Assembly: GCF_002135205.1 (NCBI RefSeq)
Contig: NZ_NEFZ01000009.1
Coordinates: 62,001-126,000 of the forward strand
Direction: 5' to 3'
From: Acinetobacter sp. ANC 4204
GTDB lineage: Bacteria; Pseudomonadota; Gammaproteobacteria; Pseudomonadales; Moraxellaceae
Length of the DNA stretch: 64,000 nucleotides
Shown: in pieces, positions 41,464-50,559 of the stretch
How the letters are laid out: each line of letters begins with the position of its first letter
Numbering within the stretch: position 1 is the stretch's first letter
Notes under the pieces: generated by a model
Told to the model about the DNA's origin: nothing
The model's input: only the letters and a program-made list of their open reading frames with translations
Databases searched by the model: none
Made by a program: the position numbers and the translations under genes

Positions 41464-42801
41464 ATGCAAAAAATAAAAGCTTTTAAAATGATCATAGCAG
41501 TACTCTGTATTGCTGTAGTTGCTTATGTCGCATGGACATACTTCAAGCCAAAACAAGAACAACCTCAATATATTACCGAAAGTGTTAGTCGTGGCGACCT
41601 CGAAAACACGGTATTAGCTACAGGTACTTTAGATGCGACCAAACTGGTAAGTGTCGGTGCACAGGTATCAGGCCAAGTACAAAAAATGTATGTGCAATTA
41701 GGGGACGAAGTCAAACAAGGACAATTAATCGCTCAAATTGATTCAACGACCCAAGAAAACAGCTTTAAAACAGCAGAAGCAAATATTAAGAATCTAGAAG
41801 CGCAGCGCCTACAACAAGAAGCCAACTTAAATGAAATGCAGTTGGCCTATAAACGTCAACAACAAATGTATGCCCAAGATGCAACATCTAAAGCAGAATT
41901 AGAATCTGCCGAAGCAAGCTATAAAACAGCCCAAGCCCAAATAAAAGCGATTGATGCACAAATTGAATCTGCAAAAGTGACCAAATCAACAGCTCAAACC
42001 AATATTGGTTATACCCGTATTGTGGCACCGACTGACGGTACCGTTGTTGCGATTGTGACTGAAGAAGGTCAAACGGTGAATGCTAATCAAAGTACACCAA
42101 CCATTGTCAAAATTGCAAAACTACAGAATATGACCATTAAGGCACAGGTCAGTGAAGCGGACATTATGAAAGTGCAAAAAGGACAAGCTGTGTACTTTAC
42201 AACTTTAGGGGATGACAGCAAACGTTATGCAAGTTTGCGTCAGGTTGAGCCTGCGCCAGACTCAATTACAGATGATGACACCAGTACCAGTACATCTACA
42301 AGTACAGCTATTTATTATAATGCGCTATTTGATGTGCCAAATCACGATGGCAAACTTCGTATTGATATGACAGCACAAGTATATATCGTACTTGACTCTG
42401 CAAAAAATGCCTTGCTTGTCCCTTCTTCTGCGCTTTCTACCCGCACTACAAATGCAAATCGTAGTAGTAACTCTAATACAGAGGCTGCATCTTCTGCACA
42501 AAATAAATCTGATGCAGATCATCCACAAGCTCCTCGCTTAGAGCGTCTCAAATTAAATGCTGCACAGCAACAATTGGTCAAAGACGGCAAAGCAACGGTG
42601 AGTGTCGTTCGTGTTTTACAGGCAGATGGTTCTGCTCAACCTAAACAAGTCTTGGTTGGTATTAATAACCGTGTCAATGCACAAGTTATTGCAGGCTTAA
42701 AAGAAGGTGATCAAGTGGTCATTGCTGACAGCTCTGATACTGCTGCTGCAACCGCAAACAGCAGCAACCGTCGTCGTAACGGCCCACCGATGGGAATGTA
42801 A
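41464..42801 (+). CDS. macA: MacA-type periplasmic adaptor of a macrolide/lipid efflux pump
   Basis: The 445-residue adaptor has one N-terminal membrane segment ([20 protein letters not shown]) and a barrel-sandwich (lipoyl) domain ([20 protein letters not shown]). A long coiled-coil hairpin spans about residues 100-180. A second half-lipoyl segment ([24 protein letters not shown]) and a membrane-proximal domain follow. It is longer than E. coli MacA (371) because of two low-complexity insertions: a Thr/Ser run at about 275-285 ([12 protein letters not shown]) and a Ser/Asn/Ala stretch near 330-355. It joins the MacB transporter to the outer-membrane channel. macB starts two bases after its stop. 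Confidence 0.93.
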   Translation: MQKIKAFKMIIAVLCIAVVAYVAWTYFKPKQEQPQYITESVSRGDLENTVLATGTLDATKLVSVGAQVSGQVQKMYVQLGDEVKQGQLIAQIDSTTQENSFKTAEANIKNLEAQRLQQEANLNEMQLAYKRQQQMYAQDATSKAELESAEASYKTAQAQIKAIDAQIESAKVTKSTAQTNIGYTRIVAPTDGTVVAIVTEEGQTVNANQSTPTIVKIAKLQNMTIKAQVSEADIMKVQKGQAVYFTTLGDDSKRYASLRQVEPAPDSITDDDTSTSTSTSTAIYYNALFDVPNHDGKLRIDMTAQVYIVLDSAKNALLVPSSALSTRTTNANRSSNSNTEAASSAQNKSDADHPQAPRLERLKLNAAQQQLVKDGKATVSVVRVLQADGSAQPKQVLVGINNRVNAQVIAGLKEGDQVVIADSSDTAAATANSSNRRRNGPPMGM

Positions 42802-42803
42802 GC

Positions 42804-44795
42804 ATGACAAAAAGAGCCTTGCTTGAAGTCAGCAATTTGGTGCGAGAGTTTCCAGCTGGCGAAAGTACTGTACAAATTCTCAAAGGGATTGATCTGACCA
42901 TTTATGAGGGTGAACTGGTTGCCATTGTCGGGCAATCGGGTTCAGGTAAATCGACCCTCATGAATATCTTAGGTTGTCTTGATCGACCAACTTCGGGTAG
43001 TTATCAGGTCAATGGACGAGAAACTGGCAAACTTGAACCAGACCAACTGGCTGAGTTGCGTCGTGAGTATTTTGGTTTCATTTTCCAGCGTTATCATCTC
43101 TTGGGTGATCTCTCAGCCGAGGGAAATGTCGAAGTTCCTGCCGTTTATGCTGGAGTGAGCCCTTATCAAAGAAAGCAGAGAGCCACTGCGCTACTGACGG
43201 AACTAGGTTTAGGTAACAAAACTCAAAACCGTCCAAGTCAACTTTCTGGGGGGCAACAACAACGTGTCTCAATTGCACGTGCGCTAATGAATGGTGGAGA
43301 TGTTATTCTCGCTGATGAACCAACAGGCGCATTAGACTCGCATAGCGGTATCGAAGTAATGCGAATTTTACGCGAACTGAATGCCGCAGGCCATACCATT
43401 ATTTTGGTCACTCATGACATGCAAGTGGCAAAAAATGCCTCGCGTATTATTGAAATCAGTGATGGCCTAATCATTGCCGACCGAGTTAATCAACCCGAAT
43501 ACGACACAGAACTACATAGAGATCCAGATGCAGAAACTGCGATTTCTGCCCAGCAAGAAAAAAATAAAAGCGTCTCAGCATGGCGCTCCTTGCTCGACCG
43601 TCTAGGTGAAGCTTTCCGCATGGCACTATTGTCCATGAATGCTCACCGCATGCGAACTTTTTTGACCATGCTCGGTATTATTATCGGGATTGCGTCTGTC
43701 GTAACTGTAGTGGCATTAGGAAATGGCTCGCAGAAGCAGATTTTGAATAATATTAGTAGCCTAGGAACCAATACCATTACCGTATTTCAGGGACGTGGCT
43801 TCGGTGACAACTCTAAAACGGCTAATTTCAAAACGCTTGTTCCAGGCGATGCCGACGCTTTAGCAACTCAACCCTATGTGAGTGCTGTCAGCCCCATGGT
43901 GAGTTCATCCAAAACGATTCGTTATCAAGAAAATGAAGCCAGTGCCACGATCAATGGAATTGGTGCCGACTACTTTACAGTCAAAGGTCTCACCTTTAAA
44001 AGTGGACAAACCTTTGATCAGCGTAGTGTACGTGATCGTACCCAAGACGTAATCATTGATACCAACACCCAAAAACAATTCTTTAGTGACGGATCTGATC
44101 CTGTCGGTCAAGTGGTCTTACTTGGCAGCGTGCCTGCGCGCATTATTGGAATCGTGGAACCACAAAACAGTGCTATGGGCTCTGATGATACATTAAATGT
44201 CTATATGCCTTACACGACAGTAATGAGCCGTATGCTCGGTCAGAGCAATGTGCGCAATATTATTGTGCAAATCAATGATAAATATTCAACCAGTGCTGCT
44301 GAAAATGCGATTGTAAACTTACTCACCCTACGTCATGGTCAACAAGACGTATTTACCATGAACAGTGACAGTATTCGCCAAACCATTGAAAAAACCACCA
44401 GTACCATGACCCTATTGGTTTCTGCTATTGCGGTGATTTCATTGGTAGTTGGTGGTATTGGTGTGATGAATATTATGCTGGTATCGGTCACAGAACGGAC
44501 GCAAGAAATTGGTGTTCGGATGGCCGTAGGTGCACGTCAGAGTGATATTTTACAGCAGTTCTTGATTGAAGCCATTCTAGTCTGCCTAATTGGTGGTGTT
44601 TTGGGTGTACTACTCTCCCTTGGACTAGGGCAAATCATTGAGAAGTTTGCAGGGGATAATTTTGCTGTGGCTTATTCCACCACGTCCATTATTGCCGCAT
44701 TTGTCTGTTCAACTTTAATTGGTGTGGTGTTTGGTTTCTTACCTGCAAAAAATGCAGCCAAACTTGATCCTGTTGCAGCACTCGCTCGAGAATAA
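42804..44795 (+). CDS. macB: MacB-type ABC transporter
   Basis: The 663-residue protein fuses an ATPase domain with a four-helix membrane domain. The ATPase has Walker [10 protein letters not shown], signature [15 protein letters not shown], Walker [14 protein letters not shown] and H loop VTHD. The membrane part begins at about residue 275 ([29 protein letters not shown]), is followed by a large periplasmic MacB-PCD domain of about 220 residues, and ends with three helices ([20 protein letters not shown] and on). It is a mechanotransmitter that drives export of substrates from the periplasm through the outer-membrane channel. Confidence 0.96.
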   Translation: MTKRALLEVSNLVREFPAGESTVQILKGIDLTIYEGELVAIVGQSGSGKSTLMNILGCLDRPTSGSYQVNGRETGKLEPDQLAELRREYFGFIFQRYHLLGDLSAEGNVEVPAVYAGVSPYQRKQRATALLTELGLGNKTQNRPSQLSGGQQQRVSIARALMNGGDVILADEPTGALDSHSGIEVMRILRELNAAGHTIILVTHDMQVAKNASRIIEISDGLIIADRVNQPEYDTELHRDPDAETAISAQQEKNKSVSAWRSLLDRLGEAFRMALLSMNAHRMRTFLTMLGIIIGIASVVTVVALGNGSQKQILNNISSLGTNTITVFQGRGFGDNSKTANFKTLVPGDADALATQPYVSAVSPMVSSSKTIRYQENEASATINGIGADYFTVKGLTFKSGQTFDQRSVRDRTQDVIIDTNTQKQFFSDGSDPVGQVVLLGSVPARIIGIVEPQNSAMGSDDTLNVYMPYTTVMSRMLGQSNVRNIIVQINDKYSTSAAENAIVNLLTLRHGQQDVFTMNSDSIRQTIEKTTSTMTLLVSAIAVISLVVGGIGVMNIMLVSVTERTQEIGVRMAVGARQSDILQQFLIEAILVCLIGGVLGVLLSLGLGQIIEKFAGDNFAVAYSTTSIIAAFVCSTLIGVVFGFLPAKNAAKLDPVAALARE

Positions 44796-44804
44796 GGAAA
44801 AAAT

Positions 44805-46214
44805 ATGCCTTTTTTATTTACACGCCTTTGTACTGCAATGCTGCTTGGGAGCACATTGGTTGGTTGTGCAGCCGTGGTTAAAACCCCTTATCAAACGCCA
44901 GTCGTACAAACGCCGACTCAGTTTCAGTATGACAAAGCGACTGCACAACAACGCCAACAAGCGATTTATACCGACCAATGGTGGACGTTGTTTGGCGATA
45001 CACAGCTTAATCAACTGGTCGATGCCGTGCTCGCAAAAAATGCCGATCTGGCCGTTGCAGGGATGACCTTAAAGCAAGCACGCTTACAAGCAGAACTTGC
45101 AGAAAATCAGCAAAAGCCACGTGTCAGCTCTACGGTATCTACAGGTCATCAGTTCGACTTAAACTCAGGCAATGACAGCTCAAGCGGTCTGTCTTTAGGT
45201 GCAGGTTTAAGTTATGAAGTCGATTTATTTGGTAAATTGGCCCGTCAAACTGAAGCAAAAAGATGGGAAGCTCTTGCCACCGAGCAAGATTTACAAGCCA
45301 CTGCTCAAAGCTTAATTGGCACCACGGCGAAGCTATATTGGCAATTGGCCTATTATAATGAAAGCCGTATAACAGCTGAGCAAAGCCTTGCCACCTCACA
45401 AAAACTCTATGACTTGGTTAAAGTTCAGTATCAAGCTGGGGCTGTATCAGGACTGGACTTAACCCAAGCGGAACAGTCCGTACAAAGTCAAAAAGCCAGT
45501 CTAAGTCAAATTCAGCAAAGTTTGGTCGAGACCCGTACCGCAATTGCAGTGTTACTGCATATACCTGTGCAGCAGTTAAGTGTTGATGAACCACAGCGTT
45601 TACCACGTTTAGCTTTGCCAAGTATTGCAGCGGGCTTACCTGCCGACATTTTGTCACGCCGTCCAGACTTAAAAGCGGCTGAGCTACGTTTACGTGAGAG
45701 TTTAGCCACTAAAGATGCTACCACGGCGAGCTATTATCCTTCGATCAGTTTGACAGGGAATCTAGGATCAACGAGCACTTCACTAACGCAGCTGCTCAAG
45801 AACCCTGCACTAACATTAGGCGCAAGTTTAAGTCTGCCGTTCTTGCAATATAACGACATGAAACGTGACCTTGCGATTAGTCAATTAGACTATGAAAAAG
45901 CCATTGTGCAATATCGTCAGACCTTGTACCAAGCCTTTGCCGATGTGGAAAATGCACTGTCTGCACGAACTGAGTTGAGTCAACAAGTACAATTGCAACA
46001 GCAGAATTTGGAACTGGCTGAAAAAGTGGAACGTTTGACCCAAGTCCGCTATCGCTATGGTGCCGTGGCTTTAAAAACCTTATTGGACCAACAAGAAACC
46101 ACTCGCACTGCGCGCTTAACATTGGTCAATACCAAACAAAGCCAATACAACGCTTATGTCACGCTGATGCAAGCTTTGGGCGGAAGTCCTGTAAAAGAAC
46201 TAGTAAAACAATAG
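44805..46214 (+). CDS. Outer-membrane efflux lipoprotein of the TolC/NodT family
   Basis: The 469-residue precursor has a lipobox (LVGCAAV, with Cys near residue 21) and two repeats of the outer-membrane efflux protein domain. Each repeat holds a strand-rich barrel part (SGLSLGAGLSYEVDLFGKLARQ and TLGASLSLPFLQYNDMKRDL) and long helices (QAEQSVQSQKASLSQIQQSL). This is the RND/ABC outer-membrane channel, NodT class. It follows macB by nine bases with AAGGAAAA ahead, so the cluster supplies a complete pump, whereas E. coli MacAB borrows TolC. Confidence 0.94.
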   Translation: MPFLFTRLCTAMLLGSTLVGCAAVVKTPYQTPVVQTPTQFQYDKATAQQRQQAIYTDQWWTLFGDTQLNQLVDAVLAKNADLAVAGMTLKQARLQAELAENQQKPRVSSTVSTGHQFDLNSGNDSSSGLSLGAGLSYEVDLFGKLARQTEAKRWEALATEQDLQATAQSLIGTTAKLYWQLAYYNESRITAEQSLATSQKLYDLVKVQYQAGAVSGLDLTQAEQSVQSQKASLSQIQQSLVETRTAIAVLLHIPVQQLSVDEPQRLPRLALPSIAAGLPADILSRRPDLKAAELRLRESLATKDATTASYYPSISLTGNLGSTSTSLTQLLKNPALTLGASLSLPFLQYNDMKRDLAISQLDYEKAIVQYRQTLYQAFADVENALSARTELSQQVQLQQQNLELAEKVERLTQVRYRYGAVALKTLLDQQETTRTARLTLVNTKQSQYNAYVTLMQALGGSPVKELVKQ

Positions 46215-46238
46215 TCCTAGCGCTATGGCTTTGTTCTC

Positions 46239-46655
46239 TTATTCTTTCACCAGATCTGGATTATTCTGGATCTGGTGAATACGTTTAATCTTGTCCTGAT
46301 CATCAAAAACAACTTCATACGAAAGTTGCTGACCATTGAAATACATCTCTGTTGGAGAGCCAATCACTTCCCAAAGACCAATGGTGGCAATATCCGCAGT
46401 CGTGTGCCATAGCGTTCGGCTGATTCTGGCTGCTTTTGAGTAGCCTTGCTGGAAGGTATAAATCTCTTTACGTTCACCATTTACAGTTTCTGAAGTGACG
46501 GGTGCACCCAATTCGGAAATCACATAATTTCGATGTTTCCCCACCTCCAAAACTGCCATATTCTTTTTATGTGGCTGGTTACTTGCCATCACTGCAGCAC
46601 AACCTTGAAGTGAAAGAAGAGTGACTAATCCCAAAACAACAGCTATTTTCTTCAC
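46239..46655 (-). CDS. Small lipoprotein with a BamE/SmpA-like domain
   Basis: The GTG at 46655, with TAGGT ahead of it, gives a 138-residue precursor with a lipobox signal peptide (KKIAVVLGLVTLLSLQGC). The mature part has MAVLEVGKHRNYVISELGAP, a pattern seen in BamE/SmpA-like small domains, then KEIYTFQQGYSK and a C-terminal segment ending QNNPDLVKE. The role is unknown. The frame extends upstream to 46703, but that start would bury the signal peptide. An 11-bp inverted repeat (46246-46256 with 46269-46279) lies within the 3' end of the gene; it could act on either transcript. Confidence 0.6.
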   Translation of the reverse strand: MKKIAVVLGLVTLLSLQGCAAVMASNQPHKKNMAVLEVGKHRNYVISELGAPVTSETVNGERKEIYTFQQGYSKAARISRTLWHTTADIATIGLWEVIGSPTEMYFNGQQLSYEVVFDDQDKIKRIHQIQNNPDLVKE

Positions 46656-46963
46656 GCTTTTTGACCTACCCCTAAAGCTAAAAAATAATATGTTTATCGA
46701 CATTCTATTTAGAATTTTCGATTAAACAAAAAACCAGCCTTAATTAGCATATAAAGAATAGGATGACAAACAAATGATTAGTTATATTTGTTGATATATT
46801 TTAAATGATCGCTATTTTTTGAATTAAACCTTACATCAAAACTTATAAGACTATGTTCACCAGAGTTTTTTATATTGACGTAAATCTTGCTGTTTTATAT
46901 GCTGATCAAAATATAATTACATTATATAGCTACAAAATTGATTTTATGGCATTTTCATTTTGG
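46656..46963. other. AT-rich spacer upstream of the cassette
   Basis: About 300 bases without a gene, between the leftward lipoprotein gene and the rightward cassette. It contains a candidate sigma-70 promoter reading toward the cassette: TTGACG (46875-46880), a 17-base spacer and TATGCT (46898-46903), plus a nearby TATAAT (46912-46917). Confidence 0.45.
46875..46903 (+). promoter_or_regulatory. Candidate promoter reading into the integron cassette
   Basis: TTGACG (five of six to consensus), exactly 17 bases, then TATGCT (four of six). It lies about 60 bases outside the inferred cassette boundary, so the recipient site would supply the promoter of the otherwise promoterless cassette gene. 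Confidence 0.4.
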
Positions 46964-47956
46964 TTAAGCGGTAAGTCTACCGTGTAACTGTAGTTAAGCA
47001 GGAAAAGTGTTGGCAGAAGCGAAGGTAAATAAGCGTGAGTGGCACGGCACTCATCATTCTTGGAGCTACCATCCCCAAGCATTCCGTTGGTCGGGCGAGA
47101 TGATATCTGGAATCAATATCTTGCCTATTGCAACGGAAATGCGCGCATGGATGATGCAACGTGGGCTGCTATCTCTTATGCCCCCTGAAGAACCAAGCAA
47201 TAAAGGCGGATTTACAAATCCATACACAACTAGTGGTATTACCTTATCTCTTCTGATGAGCAGAATAATAAATTGCTCACATGACTTTACAAGTAACCCA
47301 GATTGTAATCTTGATGAGGTGGACTCAGAAATTGAAAGGCTAAGACTTAATAACGAAATACTATTGTACTCTGCACGATTATGCGAAGTTGCAATTAAAC
47401 AGCTTTTATACTGCACGCAAATACCGGAAAAAAGATATAAAAAAATGGCATTGGGTCAACTACTTGAATCTCCATGCCCATCGTGCAAAAGGGCTAATGG
47501 AAAAGAGCCTCATCTGGTTTCTTTGGTCGGCACTCTGGCACATCCTTATCACTTGTGTTTTGAATTTGAGCACTGTGCGATGGACCATATGAATATAGTT
47601 AACAAGCTGAGAAACTCTAACTCAGCTCATTCTGATATTGAAGGTCTGAATATAAGAACCCCTAGCATCTCTAGATCTCAGCATTTTCAGCAAAGTACTG
47701 AAATCTTGAGTGATGTTGCGCATATGCTGTCACATATCGAACATTTAGAGCAAAAGATGATTAGCGACTTACAAGCAAAAGGCAACGCCATAAATCGTCT
47801 TAAACTAGACGGATTAAAGGCAGAAGACTGTAACTTTAACTTGGTTCCATGTGTGGATTTTAATTTTCACTCGCCAAAACATGCCTAACAATGCCATTAA
47901 CTCGGACGGATTTTTCGCTCCCGTTGGTCGCGAAAAACCGCTGGTGATGGCTGACG
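46964..47956 (+). mobile_element. Solitary integron gene cassette (no integrase), about 993 bp
   Basis: The left end is GTTAAGC (46963-46969), which fits the GTTRRRY core. The right end is an attC site that starts at 47883. The cassette's own R' (GTTAAGC) is complementary to the attC R'' (GCCTAAC) at six of seven positions, as expected if the two were joined in the circular form. Recombination would fall after the G, so the empty target is predicted to read TTTTGG then TTATATTTTTG. A second GTTAAGC at 46993-46999 is an alternative left end 30 bases inside. No intI or attI is in the window, so this is probably an insertion at a secondary site. The boundaries are inferred by eye. Confidence 0.75.
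47007..47888 (+). CDS. Cassette-borne protein of unknown function
   Basis: The 293-residue product was not recognised. It has no signal peptide or membrane segment. The N-terminal third is basic and aromatic (KREWHGTHHSWSYHPQAF). The middle has a Cys-rich patch (LESPCPSCKRANGKEPH) followed by HPYHLCFEFEHCAMDHM, which could bind zinc. The C-terminal third is helical (ILSDVAHMLSHIEHLEQKMI). The start is uncertain: GTG at 47007 or TTG at 47010 have AGGAAAAG ahead and lie close to the recombination point, as cassette genes do; an internal ATG at 47100 is the alternative. The TAA stop lies inside the attC R'' box. Rare codons (ATA, AGA, AGG) are more common than in the neighbours. Function cannot be assigned. 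Confidence 0.7.
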   Translation: MLAEAKVNKREWHGTHHSWSYHPQAFRWSGEMISGINILPIATEMRAWMMQRGLLSLMPPEEPSNKGGFTNPYTTSGITLSLLMSRIINCSHDFTSNPDCNLDEVDSEIERLRLNNEILLYSARLCEVAIKQLLYCTQIPEKRYKKMALGQLLESPCPSCKRANGKEPHLVSLVGTLAHPYHLCFEFEHCAMDHMNIVNKLRNSNSAHSDIEGLNIRTPSISRSQHFQQSTEILSDVAHMLSHIEHLEQKMISDLQAKGNAINRLKLDGLKAEDCNFNLVPCVDFNFHSPKHA

Positions 47957-47962
47957 TTATAT
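47883..47962 (+). other. attC recombination site of the cassette
   Basis: R'' is GCCTAAC (47883-47889) and the right end is GACGTTATAT, with G^TT at 47956-47958. Between them are complementary arms: GCCAT (47893-47897) with ATGGC (47947-47951), and an inner stem CGG-A-TTTTTCGC (47907-47918) with GCGAAAAACCG (47930-47940) in which A47910 is extrahelical. The loop is 11 bases. The total of 80 bases and the imperfect hairpin with an unpaired base are typical of attC sites. Confidence 0.8.
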
Positions 47963-47992
47963 TTTTGAACTTCCTTATCTCACTTCAAAAAC

Positions 47993-48015
47993 AAAGCCGC
48001 TCTAAAAGCGGCTTT
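47993..48015 (-). terminator. fabI terminator
   Basis: AAAGCCGCT (47993-48001) pairs with AGCGGCTTT (48007-48015); on the minus strand it is followed by GTTTTTG. It lies 25 bases past the fabI stop. Confidence 0.75.
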
Positions 48016-48039
48016 ATCAAATAATTTAGAGCAATCTAA

Positions 48040-48843
48040 TTATTCATCATCCATCATGCTTTGGCTCATACCAACCGTATTAAAGCCACCATCAACATAC
48101 ATGATTTCGCCTGTAATACCTGAAGCCCACGGTGAGCAAAGGAACAATGCAGCATTGCCCACTTCTTCAATGGTCACATTACGTTTTAGTGGTGCAATCT
48201 TTTCATTGGCATCTAACATTTTACGGAAAGACTTGATGCCTGATGCTGCCAAAGTACGGATTGGGCCCGCAGAAATTGCATTCACACGAATCCCTTCTGC
48301 ACCCAAGCTTGAAGCCAAATAACGTACACCCGCTTCTAATGATGCCTTCGCCATACCCATCACGTTGTAGTTTGGCATCACGCGCTCAGAACCTTGGTAA
48401 GTCAAGGTCAATAAGCACCCTTGACGTGCAACCAATAATGGCTTCGCTGCACGTGCCATCGCAATGAAACTATATGCACTGATGTCATGCGCCACTTTAA
48501 AGCCATCACGATCCGTTACATCAGTAAAGTCACCATCTAAGGTATGTGCAGGTGCAAAACCAATCGAATGCACTACACCATCTAAACCATCCCAATGTTT
48601 TGCCAATTCAACAAAAGTCTGTTCAATTTCAGTATCAATAGCCACATCACACGGTAGAACAATCGTTGAACCAAATTGTGCTGCAAATTCATCCACACGT
48701 TTTTTCAGTTTTTCATTTGGATAAGTAAACGCAAGTTCCGCACCTTCGCGGTGAAGCGCTTGAGCAATACCAAATGCAATTGATAATTTACTTGCAATAC
48801 CTGCGATTAAAAAACGCTTTCCAGCCAATAGTCCTTGTGCCAT
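48040..48843 (-). CDS. fabI: Enoyl-ACP reductase (NADH), FabI
   Basis: FabI carries out the last reduction of each fatty acid elongation round. The 267-residue SDR protein has the atypical nucleotide-binding start [33 protein letters not shown], the catalytic pair Tyr-x6-Lys in [26 protein letters not shown], and [14 protein letters not shown]. The ATG at 48843 is preferred to the upstream TTG (48858) because it gives the usual [13 protein letters not shown] start. It is the target of triclosan in related bacteria. It stands alone with its own terminator. Confidence 0.97.
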   Translation of the reverse strand: MAQGLLAGKRFLIAGIASKLSIAFGIAQALHREGAELAFTYPNEKLKKRVDEFAAQFGSTIVLPCDVAIDTEIEQTFVELAKHWDGLDGVVHSIGFAPAHTLDGDFTDVTDRDGFKVAHDISAYSFIAMARAAKPLLVARQGCLLTLTYQGSERVMPNYNVMGMAKASLEAGVRYLASSLGAEGIRVNAISAGPIRTLAASGIKSFRKMLDANEKIAPLKRNVTIEEVGNAALFLCSPWASGITGEIMYVDGGFNTVGMSQSMMDDE

Positions 48844-48940
48844 GTGACTCTCACTCAAAATAATTTATCTGCATAATGCCAAGTTTAAGTTGAAACCGAA
48901 ATTGCATAATGCGCCTTTTTTCAATTCATCAACATTCAAT

Positions 48941-48974
48941 AACACATACGACCCGATGAAGGGGCGTATGTGTT
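48941..48974 (-). terminator. Hairpin after the Bax inhibitor-1 gene
   Basis: AACACATACG (48941-48950) pairs with CGTATGTGTT (48965-48974), and an inner CCC/GGG extends the stem. It lies 14 bases past the stop. The following T run on the minus strand is short, so termination may be weak. Confidence 0.5.
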
Positions 48975-48987
48975 AAGACTCGATAGA

Positions 48988-49722
48988 TTAGTCATCGCCA
49001 CGTAGCATGCTGAGTAGACGCAAGAATGAATAGTACATCCACACCAAAGTCGCTAGTAGTGCAATACCACACAGCCACTCCATCGCTTTCGGCGCGTGTT
49101 GTGCCGCAGCACTTTCAATCAAATCAAAATCTAAAATTAAGTTCAGTGATGCAATCACTGCAACAAAAGCAGCAAAACCTAGACCTAATAAGTTATTTTC
49201 AAATAAAAATGGAATGCTTGAACCAAAAGCCAAACGCATGACCATCTGCACCACAAAGACAATTGCGATGGCAATTGAAGCCGACATCACCACAGATTTG
49301 AATTTTTCTGTGGCACGAATAATTTGAAAACGATACAAACCAAACATCACCAAAGTGGTGACAAAAGTTGCCAATAGTGCTTGTAAAGGCACACCCGGAT
49401 ATTTCAATTGGAAAATGACCGATACCCCTCCCAAAAAAGCACCTTCAAACAAGGCATAAGGAATAGCAAGAGTTCGAGCGGTATTCGGTTTAAAGGTTGC
49501 AATGAGGCCTAAAATTAGACCACCAATCGCGCCGACTAAGGTTGCAGCATAAGCCAGCGAAATATTTAGGGTCATGAAACAGTAGAAAAACAGCGCCATA
49601 CCGACCACAGCCGCAATCACTGTAAGTAATACAGACTTCTGAATAGCACCTTGAACAGTCATCGGTTGACTATAATCCGCATGTGTTTCCACGCGGTTCA
49701 AAATAGGGTTATTACTTTGCAT
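48988..49722 (-). CDS. Bax inhibitor-1/YccA-family membrane protein
   Basis: The 244-residue product has a short cytosolic N-terminus (NPILNRVETHADYSQPMTVQGA) and seven membrane helices, for example SVLLTVIAAVVGMALFFYCF, YALFEGAFLGGVSVIFQL and LLGLGFAAFVAVIASLNLIL. The DFDLIESAA motif near the last helix has acidic residues that act as the pH/calcium gate in BI-1/YetJ proteins. E. coli YccA modulates FtsH. The gene is single and flanked by orn and fabI. The role in this organism is not known. Confidence 0.88.
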   Translation of the reverse strand: MQSNNPILNRVETHADYSQPMTVQGAIQKSVLLTVIAAVVGMALFFYCFMTLNISLAYAATLVGAIGGLILGLIATFKPNTARTLAIPYALFEGAFLGGVSVIFQLKYPGVPLQALLATFVTTLVMFGLYRFQIIRATEKFKSVVMSASIAIAIVFVVQMVMRLAFGSSIPFLFENNLLGLGFAAFVAVIASLNLILDFDLIESAAAQHAPKAMEWLCGIALLATLVWMYYSFLRLLSMLRGDD

Positions 49723-49851
49723 AACTCAACTCTTTGTTATAATTTAATTAATTTACTTTATCATAAAGCTTGTTTTAAACTTGTATAGCAAAAAAGTGTT
49801 TCTTTTTTCTACACAAACACCCTCAGCTTTATTCTATTCGATTTCAATAAA

Positions 49852-49871
49852 AAAGAGGCTAACGCCTCTTT
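49852..49871 (-). terminator. orn terminator
   Basis: AAAGAGGC/GCCTCTTT (49852-49859 with 49864-49871) with a 4-base loop, then TTTATTG on the minus strand, ten bases past the orn stop. Confidence 0.85.
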
Positions 49872-49880
49872 CTTTAGTAC

Positions 49881-50435
49881 TTATTTATTCATAATAAAAA
49901 AGTATTCGCGATAATACTTCAGTTCTGCAATCGAATCACGAATGTCATCCATCGCTAAGTGTGAAGCATTCTTTTTCAAGCCACTCATAATTTCTGGACG
50001 CCAGCGTTTAGCCAACTCTTTAACCGAAGACACATCTAAATTACGATAATGGAAATATTGTTCCATTTCAGGCATTAAACGGTGTAAAAAACGACGGTCT
50101 TGGCAGATTGAATTGCCACACATTGGTGAGCTTTTTGGATTGACCCATTTCTTTAGAAATTCTAAAGTTTGCTGCTCAGCATCTTGCGCAGTCAATTTAC
50201 TGCGACGTACACGTTCAATTAAGCCTGATTGACCATGTTGGCGAGTGTTCCACTCATCCATTGCATTTAGTACGCGATCTGGCTGATGTACAGCAAGCAC
50301 AGGCCCTTCAGCTAAAATATTTAAGTTATCATCCGTCACAATTGTAGCAACTTCAATAATTTGGTCGTTATCAGTATCGAGACCTGTCATTTCAAGGTCA
50401 ATCCAAATCAAACGCGTATCAGCGGTGCTGCTCAT
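49881..50435 (-). CDS. orn: Oligoribonuclease
   Basis: Orn degrades 2- to 5-nucleotide RNAs, including pGpG from c-di-GMP turnover, to mononucleotides. The 184-residue DEDDh exonuclease starts with [20 protein letters not shown] (acidic pair), holds [21 protein letters not shown], and ends with the [20 protein letters not shown] motif that contains the catalytic His and Asp. It is divergent from rsgA, an arrangement common in gamma-proteobacteria. Confidence 0.97.
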   Translation of the reverse strand: MSSTADTRLIWIDLEMTGLDTDNDQIIEVATIVTDDNLNILAEGPVLAVHQPDRVLNAMDEWNTRQHGQSGLIERVRRSKLTAQDAEQQTLEFLKKWVNPKSSPMCGNSICQDRRFLHRLMPEMEQYFHYRNLDVSSVKELAKRWRPEIMSGLKKNASHLAMDDIRDSIAELKYYREYFFIMNK

Positions 50436-50559
50436 AAATGTGCAATCTTATTCGGCTTAAAAACGATGATAGTAGCAAATTAATTGCTTCGATGCTGTAA
50501 CTGCTACCCTGCTTCGTGCTATTTTTGCCATCTTGAATTCATGGTTTTTTAGGATATGA

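Noticed and set aside
46656-46703. N-terminal extension of the small lipoprotein to an ATG at 46703
   Set aside because: It would put 16 polar residues before the signal peptide; the GTG at 46655 has a better placed ribosome binding site.
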